This document shows, piece after piece, positions 26,038 through 35,130 of a DNA stretch of 64,000 nt. The first letter of the stretch is position 1, and each line of letters starts with the position of its first letter. Both the position numbers and the translations under genes were made by a program. The stretch covers positions 333,437 to 397,436 of the forward strand of contig CANMWN010000003.1 in assembly GCA_947501625.1 (NCBI GenBank), given 5' to 3'. This DNA comes from an uncultured Flavobacteriaceae bacterium (lineage in GTDB: Bacteria; Bacteroidota; Bacteroidia; Flavobacteriales; Flavobacteriaceae). The notes under the pieces are model-generated. The model was not told the origin of the DNA. It ran no database searches and worked only from the letters and a program-made list of their open reading frames with translations.

Positions 26038-28230
26038 ATGGAAATTCAACAATTTTATTACGATAATAAAATCGTAAAAAAATTCATTTACGCAACCATT
26101 GTTTGGGGAGTTGTAGGAATGTTAGTAGGACTTTTATTGGCATTCATGTTTATTTTTCCAAACCTAACTGATGGTATATCATGGTTAAGTTTTGGACGAT
26201 TAAGACCATTACATACCAATGCTGTGATTTTTGCATTTGTTGGTAACGCAATTTTTGCTGGTGTTTATTATTCCACACAGCGACTCTTAAAAGCTAGGAT
26301 GTTTAGTGATCTTTTAAGTAAAATTAATTTTTGGGGATGGCAATTAATAATTGTTGGAGCAGCAATTTCTCTTCCTTTAGGTTATACAACATCTAAAGAA
26401 TATGCCGAGTTAGAATGGCCATTTGATATTGCTATTGCACTAGTTTGGGTGGCTTTTGGAGTAAACCTAATAGGTACAATTTTAAGAAGAAGACAACGTC
26501 ATATGTATGTAGCAATTTGGTTTTATATAGCCACATTTGTTACAGTTGCGGTACTTCATATATTTAATAGTTTAGCATTACCTGTAAGCGGATTAAAAAG
26601 TTACTCAGTTTATGCAGGTGTTCAAGATGCTTTGGTGCAATGGTGGTATGGACATAACGCCGTAGCGTTTTTTTTAACAACACCTTTCTTAGGATTAATG
26701 TATTATTTTGTGCCAAAAGCAGCTAACAGACCTGTATATTCTTATAGGTTATCTATTGTACACTTTTGGTCATTGATATTTATTTATATATGGGCAGGCC
26801 CGCACCATTTATTATATACAGCACTTCCTGAATGGGCTCAAAACCTTGGTGTTGCTTTTTCAGTAATGTTATTGATGCCTTCTTGGGGAGGAATGATTAA
26901 CGGTTTACTAACATTGAGAGGAGCATGGGACAAAGTTAGAACAGATCCTGTGTTAAAATTTATGGTAGTTGCGATTACTGGTTATGGTATGGCAACTTTT
27001 GAAGGACCAATGCTATCTTTAAAAAACATAAACGCAGTAGGTCACTTTACCGATTGGATTATAGCACACGTTCATGTTGGAGCATTGGCATGGAATGGAT
27101 TTTTGACATTTGGTATGATTTATTGGTTGATTCCTAAAATGTTTAAAACTAAACTGTATTCAATTAAACTTGCAAATGCACATTTTTGGATAGGAACATT
27201 AGGAATCATTTTATATGCATTACCTATGTATGTTGCAGGTGTTACACAAGCATTGATGTGGAAACAATTTAATCCTGATGGAACACTTACTTATGGTAAC
27301 TTTTTAGAAACCGTTTCTGAAATTATTCCAATGTATTGGATGCGTGCTATTGGTGGAACTATGTTTATTATTGGAATGTTTATTCTGGCATATAATGTGG
27401 TTAAAACCATTAAACAAGGAAGTAGCGTTACTGATGAGTTGGCTGAAGCACCAGCATTACAAAATGTGTCTAAAAGAAGAACTGCTGGAGAAGGATGGCA
27501 TACTTGGTTGGAGCGTAAACCAATAAAATTAACCATTTATGCAACTATTGCTATTCTTATTGGAGGTATCGTGCAAATTATTCCTACGATAATGGTGAAA
27601 TCAAATATACCAACTATAAGTAGTGTAAAACCATATACACCTCTTGAACTAGAAGGACGAGATTTATATATACGTGAAGGTTGTGTTGGTTGTCATTCAC
27701 AGATGATTAGACCATTTAGAAGTGAAGTTGAACGCTATGGCGAATACTCTAAAGCGGGTGAATTCGTATACGACCATCCATTCCTTTGGGGAAGTAAAAG
27801 AACAGGGCCAGATTTACATCGCCTTGGTGGGAAATATTCAGATAACTGGCACTTAAACCATATGTATGACCCTCAAAGTACTTCCTCAGGTTCAATTATG
27901 CCGGCATATCAATGGCTGGTAAGAAATGAATTAGATAAATCACAAACTGAAGCCAAAATGAGAACTATGGTAAAATTAGGGGTTCCTTATACAGATGATG
28001 ATATTGCAAATGCTCAAAAAAGTATGACAGCGCAAGGAACTCAAATTGAGAAAAATTTGTATTCCGATCCTGATTTTGCTAAAACCTATGAGGCTGATAA
28101 AAAAGCAGGAGGCTCAAATTTTGTTGAAATGAAGAATAGAGAAATAGTTGCATTGATTGCTTATTTACAGCGTCTAGGAACAGATATAAAAGTAAAAGAT
28201 AACGAATTGTCAAGTAATAAAACGAATTAG
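26038..28230 (+). CDS. ccoN: cbb3-type cytochrome c oxidase subunits I and II fused (CcoN-CcoO)
   Basis: A 730-residue fusion. Residues 1 to about 480 are the heme-copper catalytic subunit: LRPLHTNAV with the low-spin heme ligand H59, WWYGHNAVAFF (CuB), GPHHLLYTALPEW (CuB pair) and IIAHVHVGALAWNGF (heme ligands in helix X). After a linker, a membrane helix (LTIYATIAILIGGIVQIIPTIM) leads into the monoheme CcoO part, with CVGCH at residues 549-553 and IRPFRSEVERYGEYSKAGEFVYDHPF. It reduces oxygen at low concentration and pumps protons. The fusion of two normally separate subunits is a recurrent Bacteroidota feature. Confidence 0.96.
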   Translation: MEIQQFYYDNKIVKKFIYATIVWGVVGMLVGLLLAFMFIFPNLTDGISWLSFGRLRPLHTNAVIFAFVGNAIFAGVYYSTQRLLKARMFSDLLSKINFWGWQLIIVGAAISLPLGYTTSKEYAELEWPFDIAIALVWVAFGVNLIGTILRRRQRHMYVAIWFYIATFVTVAVLHIFNSLALPVSGLKSYSVYAGVQDALVQWWYGHNAVAFFLTTPFLGLMYYFVPKAANRPVYSYRLSIVHFWSLIFIYIWAGPHHLLYTALPEWAQNLGVAFSVMLLMPSWGGMINGLLTLRGAWDKVRTDPVLKFMVVAITGYGMATFEGPMLSLKNINAVGHFTDWIIAHVHVGALAWNGFLTFGMIYWLIPKMFKTKLYSIKLANAHFWIGTLGIILYALPMYVAGVTQALMWKQFNPDGTLTYGNFLETVSEIIPMYWMRAIGGTMFIIGMFILAYNVVKTIKQGSSVTDELAEAPALQNVSKRRTAGEGWHTWLERKPIKLTIYATIAILIGGIVQIIPTIMVKSNIPTISSVKPYTPLELEGRDLYIREGCVGCHSQMIRPFRSEVERYGEYSKAGEFVYDHPFLWGSKRTGPDLHRLGGKYSDNWHLNHMYDPQSTSSGSIMPAYQWLVRNELDKSQTEAKMRTMVKLGVPYTDDDIANAQKSMTAQGTQIEKNLYSDPDFAKTYEADKKAGGSNFVEMKNREIVALIAYLQRLGTDIKVKDNELSSNKTN

Positions 28231-28232
28231 TC

Positions 28233-28418
28233 ATGTTGAAATTTGTAAAAAACCATATGGAAAGTATCACTGGAATAGAAATCTATCCATTGATTTCTTT
28301 AGTAATATTTTTCACCTTTTTTGTTGTTTTATTTTGGTGGGTGTTTACTGCCAAAAAAGAATACATAACTCGAGTAAGTAATATACCATTAGATAACCAA
28401 AACGATACAACATTATGA
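28233..28418 (+). CDS. ccoQ: CcoQ-like small subunit of cbb3 oxidase
   Basis: A 61-residue single-span protein with one strongly hydrophobic helix (IYPLISLVIFFTFFVVLFWWVFTA) followed by KKEYI, the typical pattern of the CcoQ/FixQ subunit that stabilises the oxidase. It begins two bases after ccoNO and overlaps ccoP by four bases (ATGA), so the subunits are coupled in translation. Confidence 0.85.
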   Translation: MLKFVKNHMESITGIEIYPLISLVIFFTFFVVLFWWVFTAKKEYITRVSNIPLDNQNDTTL

Positions 28419-29272
28419 GATCATATATAAAAACCTTAGTATTTGCAATCATTATTCTTTGCGGCATATGGTATTTAAGTGATCCTGTTTCCGCTTTGGA
28501 TGTTGTAAAAAAACCTGAATTAATTGCTGGTTTGGTAGTGTTGTTAATTGCATTGATATTTAATGGGAAAATAACTAATGATTTACGAAAAATTAGATAT
28601 GAAAAATTAACTGAAGAAGAAAAACTAAAAATTGATTCTGAAGGTGATTGGTTAATGAAAACGTATAAAAAATTATTGGGCTCTAAACCAATTGAAGAAG
28701 AGCATGAAATAATTTTGGATCACAATTACGATGGAATTAAAGAGTTAGATAATGATTTACCGCCATGGTGGAAATACGGATTCTACATCTCTATAGTTTT
28801 TGCAATTGCATATATGTTTAAATACCACGTGTTTAATGGCGATACTCAAATTGACGAGTTGAATCAAGCATACGTTATTGCTAAAAAAGAAATTGAAGAA
28901 TATAAAAAAACGGCAAAGAATTTAGTTGATTTTAATACGGTTGAAGTGCTTACTGAAGAATCGGATTTGAAAAAGGGTAAGGCAATTTTTGAGATGAATT
29001 GTGTTGCTTGTCATAAAGCTGACGGAGGTGGCGGTATTGGCCCTAATCTTACTGATGAGTATTGGATACTTGGAGGAGGAATTAAAAACGTGTTTAAAAC
29101 AGTATCTGAAGGAGGTAGAGATGGAAAAGGTATGATTGCTTGGAAACAAAGCTTAAAACCAATTGAAATTGCTCAAGTGTCTAGTTATTTATTACAATTT
29201 CAAGGAACAACTCCAGCAGAACCTAAAGATGCTGAAGGAGAGATTTGGAATGCCGAAAATGAAAGTAATTAA
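28415..29272 (+). CDS. ccoP: cbb3 oxidase subunit III, monoheme form (CcoP)
   Basis: A 285-residue CcoP/FixP with two N-terminal hydrophobic segments, then the conserved HNYDGIKELDNDLPPWWKYGFYISI stretch preceding a third membrane segment. A single C-terminal cytochrome c domain has CVACH at residues 196-200 and a methionine in GKGMIAWKQ as the probable axial ligand. Classical CcoP has two cytochrome c domains; here only one heme motif exists, so electrons pass through one heme less. It overlaps ccoQ by four bases. Confidence 0.93.
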   Translation: MRSYIKTLVFAIIILCGIWYLSDPVSALDVVKKPELIAGLVVLLIALIFNGKITNDLRKIRYEKLTEEEKLKIDSEGDWLMKTYKKLLGSKPIEEEHEIILDHNYDGIKELDNDLPPWWKYGFYISIVFAIAYMFKYHVFNGDTQIDELNQAYVIAKKEIEEYKKTAKNLVDFNTVEVLTEESDLKKGKAIFEMNCVACHKADGGGGIGPNLTDEYWILGGGIKNVFKTVSEGGRDGKGMIAWKQSLKPIEIAQVSSYLLQFQGTTPAEPKDAEGEIWNAENESN

Positions 29273-29295
29273 GCGTAGATAACACTTTTGACCTT

Positions 29296-30720
29296 TTGGA
29301 AAAACAAGATAAAGAAATATTTAGAGATTCTATTGGTACAGTAGATGATAAAGGAAAAAGAGTTTGGTTATTTCCAAAGAAGCCTAAAGGGAAACTATAT
29401 GATAAAAGAAAAATTGTAAGTTATGTATTACTTGCCCTTTTATTTTCATTTCCATTTATAAAGGTAAACGGAAACCAGTTCTTTATGTTCAATGTTTTGG
29501 AACGCCGTTTTAATATTTTTGGTTTTCCTTTTTGGCCACAAGACTTTCACTTATTGGTCATTTCAATGATTATTGGAGTAGTTTTTATTACTCTTTTTAC
29601 CGTTGGTTTTGGAAGGATTTTTTGTGGATGGATTTGCCCTCAAACTATTTTTATGGAAATGGTTTTCAGGAGGATAGAATACTGGATTGAAGGTGATAGA
29701 AATAAGCAACGAAAACTAGATAGACAAAAATGGGATTCAGAAAAAATAAGAAAACGAATATTAAAATGGTTCATATTTTTAATTATTTCTTTTCTTATTG
29801 CCAATGTGTTTTTGGCTTATTTAATTGGCAGTGATAAGTTATTAAGATATATAATTGATGGGCCATTTGAGCATCTTGGAACTTTATTTCCATTGCTCAT
29901 ATTTACGGCAGTTTTTTATTTTGTTTTTGCTTGGTTTAGAGAGCAAGTTTGTATCATAGCATGTCCTTATGGTAGATTGCAAGGAGTACTACTTGATAAT
30001 AAATCGATTGTTGTAGCATATGACCATAAAAGAGGTGAAGGTGATAATGGTAGAAAGAAATTTAGAAAAAATGAAGATAGAAATGCCTTAGGGCATGGTG
30101 ACTGTATCGATTGTATGCAATGTGTACATGTGTGTCCTACGGGAATTGATATAAGAAATGGAACACAATTGGAATGTGTAAATTGTACAGCGTGTATAGA
30201 TGAGTGTGATCATATTATGGAAAGTATTGATTTGCCTAAAGGATTAATACGCTATGCAAGTGAAGATGAAATAGAAAAGAAAGAGAAGTTTAAATTAACA
30301 GCAAGAATGAAAGGTTATATTGCTGTGCTTTTAATTTTATTAGGTGTACTTTCAGGAATGTTGTTGTTGAGAAATGATGTCGAAGCAAGGATTTTAAGAT
30401 TGCCTGGACAATTATATGAGCATAAAGGAGAAACAATAATTAGTAATGTGTTTACATATAAATTGATTAATAAAACTACTGAAGATATTGATAATATTCA
30501 TCTTAAACTGAGAAAGTATAAAGGTAATATAAAATTAGTTTCGGCAAATAATAGTTTAAGTGTACCAAGACAAGGAACCATTGAAGGTACTTTGTTTATT
30601 GAGATTGACAAAGCGTTTTTAAAAGACGATAAAGTAAAATTGATGATTGATATTTATAGTGGAGAAGAGTTAATTGAAAATACGAGTGTCAATTTTTTAG
30701 GACCTAGAAGTTATAATTAA
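29296..30720 (+). CDS. ccoG: Polyferredoxin CcoG (cbb3 oxidase accessory protein)
   Basis: A 474-residue membrane protein of the CcoG/FixG family, which in other bacteria helps to deliver copper to cbb3 oxidase. Five membrane helices and the CGWICPQT box (NapH-type motif) are followed by REQVCIIACPYGRLQ. Two ferredoxin motifs come next (CIDCMQCVHVCPTGIDIRNG and CVNCTACIDECD), and then a C-terminal immunoglobulin-like domain. The start is TTG at 29296 (EKQDKEIFRDSIGTVD), as no suitable ATG exists. It lies 23 bases after ccoP. Confidence 0.95.
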   Translation: MEKQDKEIFRDSIGTVDDKGKRVWLFPKKPKGKLYDKRKIVSYVLLALLFSFPFIKVNGNQFFMFNVLERRFNIFGFPFWPQDFHLLVISMIIGVVFITLFTVGFGRIFCGWICPQTIFMEMVFRRIEYWIEGDRNKQRKLDRQKWDSEKIRKRILKWFIFLIISFLIANVFLAYLIGSDKLLRYIIDGPFEHLGTLFPLLIFTAVFYFVFAWFREQVCIIACPYGRLQGVLLDNKSIVVAYDHKRGEGDNGRKKFRKNEDRNALGHGDCIDCMQCVHVCPTGIDIRNGTQLECVNCTACIDECDHIMESIDLPKGLIRYASEDEIEKKEKFKLTARMKGYIAVLLILLGVLSGMLLLRNDVEARILRLPGQLYEHKGETIISNVFTYKLINKTTEDIDNIHLKLRKYKGNIKLVSANNSLSVPRQGTIEGTLFIEIDKAFLKDDKVKLMIDIYSGEELIENTSVNFLGPRSYN

Positions 30721-30732
30721 AATATTGAGTTT

Positions 30733-31179
30733 ATGAAATTTAATTGGGGAACAGGAATAGTCCTTGCATTTATAGGATTTATAAGTTTTATCATGTTTTT
30801 TGTTGTTAAAATGAGTTCTAATGATAGATATGATCATGATTTAGTTACCGATAATTACTATCAACAAGAATTGGAGTTTCAAGATAATATTGAAAAACAA
30901 AAAAATGCTAAAGAGTTAAAAGAAAATATTTCTTGGAAAAAAACAGAAGAAGGAATTTTAATTCAATTCCCGAAAGATTTAGAAATAAAAGATATTACAG
31001 GAAAAGTGTTCCTATATAGACCATCGAATAAACAATTAGACTTTGAAACGCCAATTTCATTGTCTGACTACAATTTGCTCATACCTGACAAACGTTTATT
31101 GGATGGTCGTTGGAACATTATTGTTGACTGGCAATATAATGAAAAATCATATTTATTTAAACAAGAAATAACCTACTAA
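30733..31179 (+). CDS. ccoH: FixH/CcoH family protein
   Basis: A 148-residue membrane-anchored protein with one N-terminal helix (GTGIVLAFIGFISFIMFFVVKM), followed by the family signature VTDNYYQQELEFQDNIEKQKNAKEL and a beta-sandwich domain. FixH/CcoH takes part in maturation of cbb3 oxidase. It stands between ccoG and a SafE-type membrane protein, with 12 and 1 base gaps, inside the same operon. Confidence 0.92.
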   Translation: MKFNWGTGIVLAFIGFISFIMFFVVKMSSNDRYDHDLVTDNYYQQELEFQDNIEKQKNAKELKENISWKKTEEGILIQFPKDLEIKDITGKVFLYRPSNKQLDFETPISLSDYNLLIPDKRLLDGRWNIIVDWQYNEKSYLFKQEITY

Positions 31180-31180
31180 G

Positions 31181-31882
31181 ATGCTTTGGTCAGCATTCAT
31201 ACTTGGAATTTTAGGAAGTTTCCACTGTGTTGGGATGTGTGGTCCAATAGCATTTATGTTACCTGTTGATAGAAAAAATTCATTTAACAAAATTATTCAA
31301 ACTTTGTCGTATCATTCAGGTAGGTTGCTGACTTACTGTTTGTTAGGTTTTGTATTTGGATTATTAGGAAAGACAATTAATATTTTTGGTTTTCAACAGC
31401 AATTATCAATTTTAATTGGTGTTTTAATGATTGTGTTAGTTCTTTTTCCATCTAAACTTATAAATAAATATAATTTTTCTAAACCTATTTATAAGTTGGT
31501 TTCAAAAGTGAAAACGGCTTTAGGAAAAGAACTGAAGAAAAAAACAATAGATAGTTTTTTTACCATTGGTTTTTTAAATGGTTTTCTTCCTTGCGGATTA
31601 GTATATATGGCAATATTTGGATCTTTGAGTAGTTCGAATTTATTGTATAGTAGTTTTTATATGATACTATTTGGGCTAGGCACCATTCCATTAATGACAG
31701 TATCAATCTACATCGGTAAATTTTTAAATACAACAGTTAAACAACGAATTCAACATATGATACCTGTTTTTGTTGTTCTTATTGGTATATTATTTATTTT
31801 GAGAGGCATGGGATTAGGAATACCTTATATATCACCACTACCTGTTAATGAAATGGTTTCTAGCACTATAGAATGCCCCTAA
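31181..31882 (+). CDS. SafE/DsbD-like membrane protein linked to cbb3 assembly
   Basis: A 233-residue membrane protein with about six helices of the sulfite-exporter/DsbD-like group (COG2836). GSFHCVGMCGPIAF carries the two conserved cysteines in helix 1, and a second half-motif LNGFLPCGLVYMA follows the charged loop. Members are often encoded at the end of cbb3 operons and are thought to handle copper or thiols during cytochrome assembly; direct evidence is limited. It begins one base after ccoH and ends one base before the convergent CoA-transferase gene. Confidence 0.85.
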   Translation: MLWSAFILGILGSFHCVGMCGPIAFMLPVDRKNSFNKIIQTLSYHSGRLLTYCLLGFVFGLLGKTINIFGFQQQLSILIGVLMIVLVLFPSKLINKYNFSKPIYKLVSKVKTALGKELKKKTIDSFFTIGFLNGFLPCGLVYMAIFGSLSSSNLLYSSFYMILFGLGTIPLMTVSIYIGKFLNTTVKQRIQHMIPVFVVLIGILFILRGMGLGIPYISPLPVNEMVSSTIECP

Positions 31883-31883
31883 T

Positions 31884-33167
31884 TTATTGATTGAATCTTT
31901 TATATGCTTCTTTTTCAAGTTCTTCTCTAAAATTAGGATGCGCAATAGAAATTAATGCTTTTGCTCGCTGTTTTAAACTTTTTCCAAATAAATTCACTAC
32001 TCCGTATTCAGTGGCAACATAGTGAACATGTGCTCTAGTAGTTGTTACACTTGCACCTTCCTTTAAAAAAGGTGTAATTTTAGAAACCCCTTTAGTTGTT
32101 ATTGAAGGCATAGCAATGATGGCTTTTCCACCTTTAGATAATGACGCACCGCGGATGAAATCCATTTGACCTCCAACACCTGAATATTGATAAGTACCGA
32201 TTGAATCTGCACAAATTTGACCAGTTAAATCTATTTCAATTGCACTATTTATTGCAGTAACTTTGGGATTTAATTTTATCAAAGATGTGTCGTTTGTGTA
32301 ACCTGCTTCCTTAAAATGAACTAATGGGTTGTCATCAATAAAATCATAAAGTTTTTGTGAACCTACTGCAAAACAAGTTACTATTTTTCCAGTTTTTATT
32401 TCTTTTTCTTCACCAGTAATTATTCCTTTTTCAACAAGTGGTAAAATACCATCAGAAAACATTTCAGTATGAATACCCAATCGTTTATGATTGGTTAAAT
32501 TATGTAATACAGCATTTGGAATATTTCCAATACCCATTTGTAAAGTGGCTCCATCTTCAACCAACTCGGCAACATGTTTCCCTATTTTGGTTTCAATATC
32601 AGTTGGAATTCCTGAAATTGATGTATGTATAGGTTGATCAACATCTACTGCATAATCTATATTGCTTATATGAATAATGCCATCACCATGTGTTCTAGGT
32701 ACTTGAGGGTTTATTTGAGCAATAACCAATTTTGCTGTTTGTATAGCAGGTAGTGTAATATCTACTGATGGTCCTAATGAGCAAAAACCATGCTTGTCTG
32801 GTGTAGAAACTTGTATAAATGCTACATCTAATGGTAAAATATTTCTTCTAAACAACCAATGGATTTCACTTAAAAAAATAGGAATGTAATCTCCATTGTT
32901 TGTATTTACACCTTTCCTTACATTACTTCCTACAAAGCAACTAAAAAGTTTAAAAGAATCACTATAAGGCTTTTCCATATACTTTGCTTTACCATCGGTA
33001 TGTACTTGAATGATTTCTATATTCTCAAGTTCGTTGTATCGTTTACATAAAGAGTCAATAAGTAAGTTTGGCGTCATTGAGGCTCCTTGAAAAAATACTC
33101 GATCATTAGATTTTACAACTTTAACAGCCTCTTCTGCAGTAATGGTTATTAATGTATTTACACTCAT
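31884..33167 (-). CDS. Acetyl-CoA hydrolase / CoA-transferase family protein
   Basis: A 427-residue enzyme of the family that includes acetyl-CoA hydrolase, succinyl-CoA:acetate CoA-transferase and 4-hydroxybutyrate CoA-transferase. Seen are ATLQMGIGNIPNAVL, HTEMFSDGILPLVEKGIITG (region of the catalytic glutamate), and YSGVGGQMDFIRGASLSKGGKAIIAMP near the C-terminus. It moves CoA between short acids, making acetate or butyrate-type products and conserving the thioester. It is transcribed alone and has the FNR-type operator site C with a correctly spaced -7 element, so it may be induced when oxygen is low. The exact acyl substrate cannot be fixed. Confidence 0.9.
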   Translation of the reverse strand: MSVNTLITITAEEAVKVVKSNDRVFFQGASMTPNLLIDSLCKRYNELENIEIIQVHTDGKAKYMEKPYSDSFKLFSCFVGSNVRKGVNTNNGDYIPIFLSEIHWLFRRNILPLDVAFIQVSTPDKHGFCSLGPSVDITLPAIQTAKLVIAQINPQVPRTHGDGIIHISNIDYAVDVDQPIHTSISGIPTDIETKIGKHVAELVEDGATLQMGIGNIPNAVLHNLTNHKRLGIHTEMFSDGILPLVEKGIITGEEKEIKTGKIVTCFAVGSQKLYDFIDDNPLVHFKEAGYTNDTSLIKLNPKVTAINSAIEIDLTGQICADSIGTYQYSGVGGQMDFIRGASLSKGGKAIIAMPSITTKGVSKITPFLKEGASVTTTRAHVHYVATEYGVVNLFGKSLKQRAKALISIAHPNFREELEKEAYKRFNQ

Positions 33168-33185
33168 TTTTTATTTAATTTTATG

Positions 33186-33229
33186 CAAATATCTTCGGAA
33201 TTTATATCCTATAATATGACAAAAATCAT
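33186..33229 (-). promoter_or_regulatory. FNR-type operator (site C) and -7 element before the CoA-transferase
   Basis: Operator ATGACAAAAATCAT (33216-33229), 22 bases, then on the minus strand GATATTTG (33186-33193). The start codon follows 18 bases later. At the mirror distance on the plus strand there is no TTTG, so the site appears to serve the minus-strand gene. The right half-site AATCAT deviates at one position from a perfect palindrome. Confidence 0.65.
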
Positions 33230-33287
33230 GTAAAAAAATATAATCATTTTTTGTAATTATTGCCTTATGATTCATTATTTTTAAGGT

Positions 33288-34529
33288 ATGAATTCTATTG
33301 ATAATTTATTGCAAAAGCATAGTAGAATAGCATTGTGTTATTTATTAATCATTGCTTTTTTTGGAGTAATACTTCGGTTGTTTTACGTTACTCATATTTC
33401 TTTTAATTATCGATATATAGTACATGCACATTCACATATTGCATTGTTGGGTTGGATTTATATAGCATTAACTACATTGATATTTAGAATGTATCTAATA
33501 AAATCTAGCATTGAGTTGAAGTATAAAAAATTGTTTTTATTTACTCAAATTACAATCTTAGGTATGCTTTTAACCTTTCCATTTACTGGTTATGCATTGT
33601 TTTCTATCATTTTTTCTACCTTATTTTTATTTGCCTCTTATCTATTTATGTATATGGTGTTTAAATACACTTCAATCAAAAATAAACAGTCAATTTCTTA
33701 TCGTTTTGTTAGAATTTCTTTGTGGTATATGGTTATTTCTAGTATTGGTCCTTGGGCATTAGGAATAATAATGAATACTGTTGGTAATAGTTCTAGTTGG
33801 TATAGGAATGCAATATATTTTTATTTGCATTTTCAATATAATGGTTGGTTTATAATGGCTTTGATAGGAGTTTTTATATATATATTGGAACAGCAAAAAA
33901 TTCAACTATCAAAGCAAAAAATCCAACTGTTTTTCTGGCTTATGAATTTTGGAGTATTACTAACCTTTGGTTTGTCATTATTATGGATGAAACCACTAGT
34001 TGTTGTAAATTTCATTTCTGGTTTAGGTGGTTTTTTTCAATTGATAGCATTAATAATTTTAGTACAATTAATTCGTCCTAACTGGAAAAATATAATTAAC
34101 AAACAATCGCAACTCTTTTACTTTGGAATAAGGCTAGTTACACTTTTATATTTTGTAAAACTGATCGTGCAATTGGTTGGTTCAATACCTTATTTCTCAA
34201 AAATAATTTCGACTAATATTGATTTAGTAATTGGCTATATACATTGGGTTTTTTTGGGTGTAGTAAGCACCTCTTTATTATTGTTTTTGAACTATTTTAA
34301 GTTAACCCTATTGACCAAAAAAAGTTTTTTGTTTTTTTTGATAGGGTTTATACTTACTGAAATATTAATTTTTTATAAAGCCTTTATTATATGGAAAACT
34401 AAGCCTTTAATAGACAACTATTTTTTGTATTTGGTTATTGCTAGTTGTGTATTATTTATCGCAATTTTGAATATATTAATATTGCAATTTAAGAAAGAAA
34501 CTAAGTATGAAAAATTATCGATTGATTGA
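33288..34529 (+). CDS. Polytopic membrane protein resembling heme-copper oxidase subunit I
   Basis: A 413-residue protein with about twelve hydrophobic segments. Histidines concentrate in helix-associated motifs: HAHSHIALLGW (H46, H48, H50), YLHFQYNGWF (H181) and GYIHWVFLG (H319). These recall heme and copper ligand motifs in cbb3 oxidase and NO reductase catalytic subunits; for example HAHSHIALLG is like AHGHLAFFG in NorB. The paired HH of a CuB site is not seen, so it is not an ordinary oxidase. It lies between the CoA-transferase and the nitrate reductase genes and overlaps the convergent thioredoxin-like gene by 29 bases. Function unknown; the relationship is inferred from motif resemblance. 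Confidence 0.6.
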   Translation: MNSIDNLLQKHSRIALCYLLIIAFFGVILRLFYVTHISFNYRYIVHAHSHIALLGWIYIALTTLIFRMYLIKSSIELKYKKLFLFTQITILGMLLTFPFTGYALFSIIFSTLFLFASYLFMYMVFKYTSIKNKQSISYRFVRISLWYMVISSIGPWALGIIMNTVGNSSSWYRNAIYFYLHFQYNGWFIMALIGVFIYILEQQKIQLSKQKIQLFFWLMNFGVLLTFGLSLLWMKPLVVVNFISGLGGFFQLIALIILVQLIRPNWKNIINKQSQLFYFGIRLVTLLYFVKLIVQLVGSIPYFSKIISTNIDLVIGYIHWVFLGVVSTSLLLFLNYFKLTLLTKKSFLFFLIGFILTEILIFYKAFIIWKTKPLIDNYFLYLVIASCVLFIAILNILILQFKKETKYEKLSID

Positions 34530-35118
34530 AGTTTTTATCAAATTTTAATAAATCATTAATTATTGACCAACCTTTATTTTTATTATACCATATTTGGAGG
34601 TTTTTTTTGAATTCAGCATCAATTTTTCCAAATTCTTTTTTATAATTTAACACTAATTGAGTTGCATCAAATGATCTTGGTCCCCAAGTATTTAGCACAT
34701 TATTATTTTTATCAAGTATTATTAGTTTTGGTATTGCTTGTGCACCATTGGTTAAAAATGTATTCATCAACTCATTATTTTCATCACGAAAAACAATTTT
34801 TAAATCAATTTTTGAAGATGATTCAGCAATTTTATGAAGAATAGGTAATGTTTGTGCAGCATCTCCACACCAACTTTCAGTTATTACCAACCAAGTTTGT
34901 TTAGAGAAATTGTTAAAAGTTTTTATATCATTATCCAACAATTTAATTGTTTTATCAAGTCGGCGCATTCTGTTGTAATTGAGTTTAGTAAAATCTATAC
35001 GTTCCTTCGATGGTATTTTACCTGTTGTTTTTTGATTTTTAGCAAGTTTTTTGATTAACTCAAAATAATTTTTATATGTGATACTTTTTGAGATGCTTTT
35101 AGTTATCAATTCTTTCAT
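34501..35118 (-). CDS. Thioredoxin-like protein with a WCGD motif
   Basis: A 205-residue cytoplasmic thioredoxin-fold protein. The usual active site WCxxC is replaced by ESWCGDAAQTLP, so only one cysteine remains. The rest of the fold is visible: KIVFRDENNELMNTFLTNGAQAIPKLIILD, with the cis-proline in AIPK. Proteins of this type are common in Bacteroidota and cannot act as ordinary dithiol reductases. It follows the ModE-like gene after 12 bases and probably shares the operator site D transcript. Its 3' end overlaps the convergent membrane-protein gene by 29 bases. Confidence 0.8.
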   Translation of the reverse strand: MKELITKSISKSITYKNYFELIKKLAKNQKTTGKIPSKERIDFTKLNYNRMRRLDKTIKLLDNDIKTFNNFSKQTWLVITESWCGDAAQTLPILHKIAESSSKIDLKIVFRDENNELMNTFLTNGAQAIPKLIILDKNNNVLNTWGPRSFDATQLVLNYKKEFGKIDAEFKKNLQIWYNKNKGWSIINDLLKFDKNFNQSIIFHT

Positions 35119-35130
35119 TGTATAATTTTT

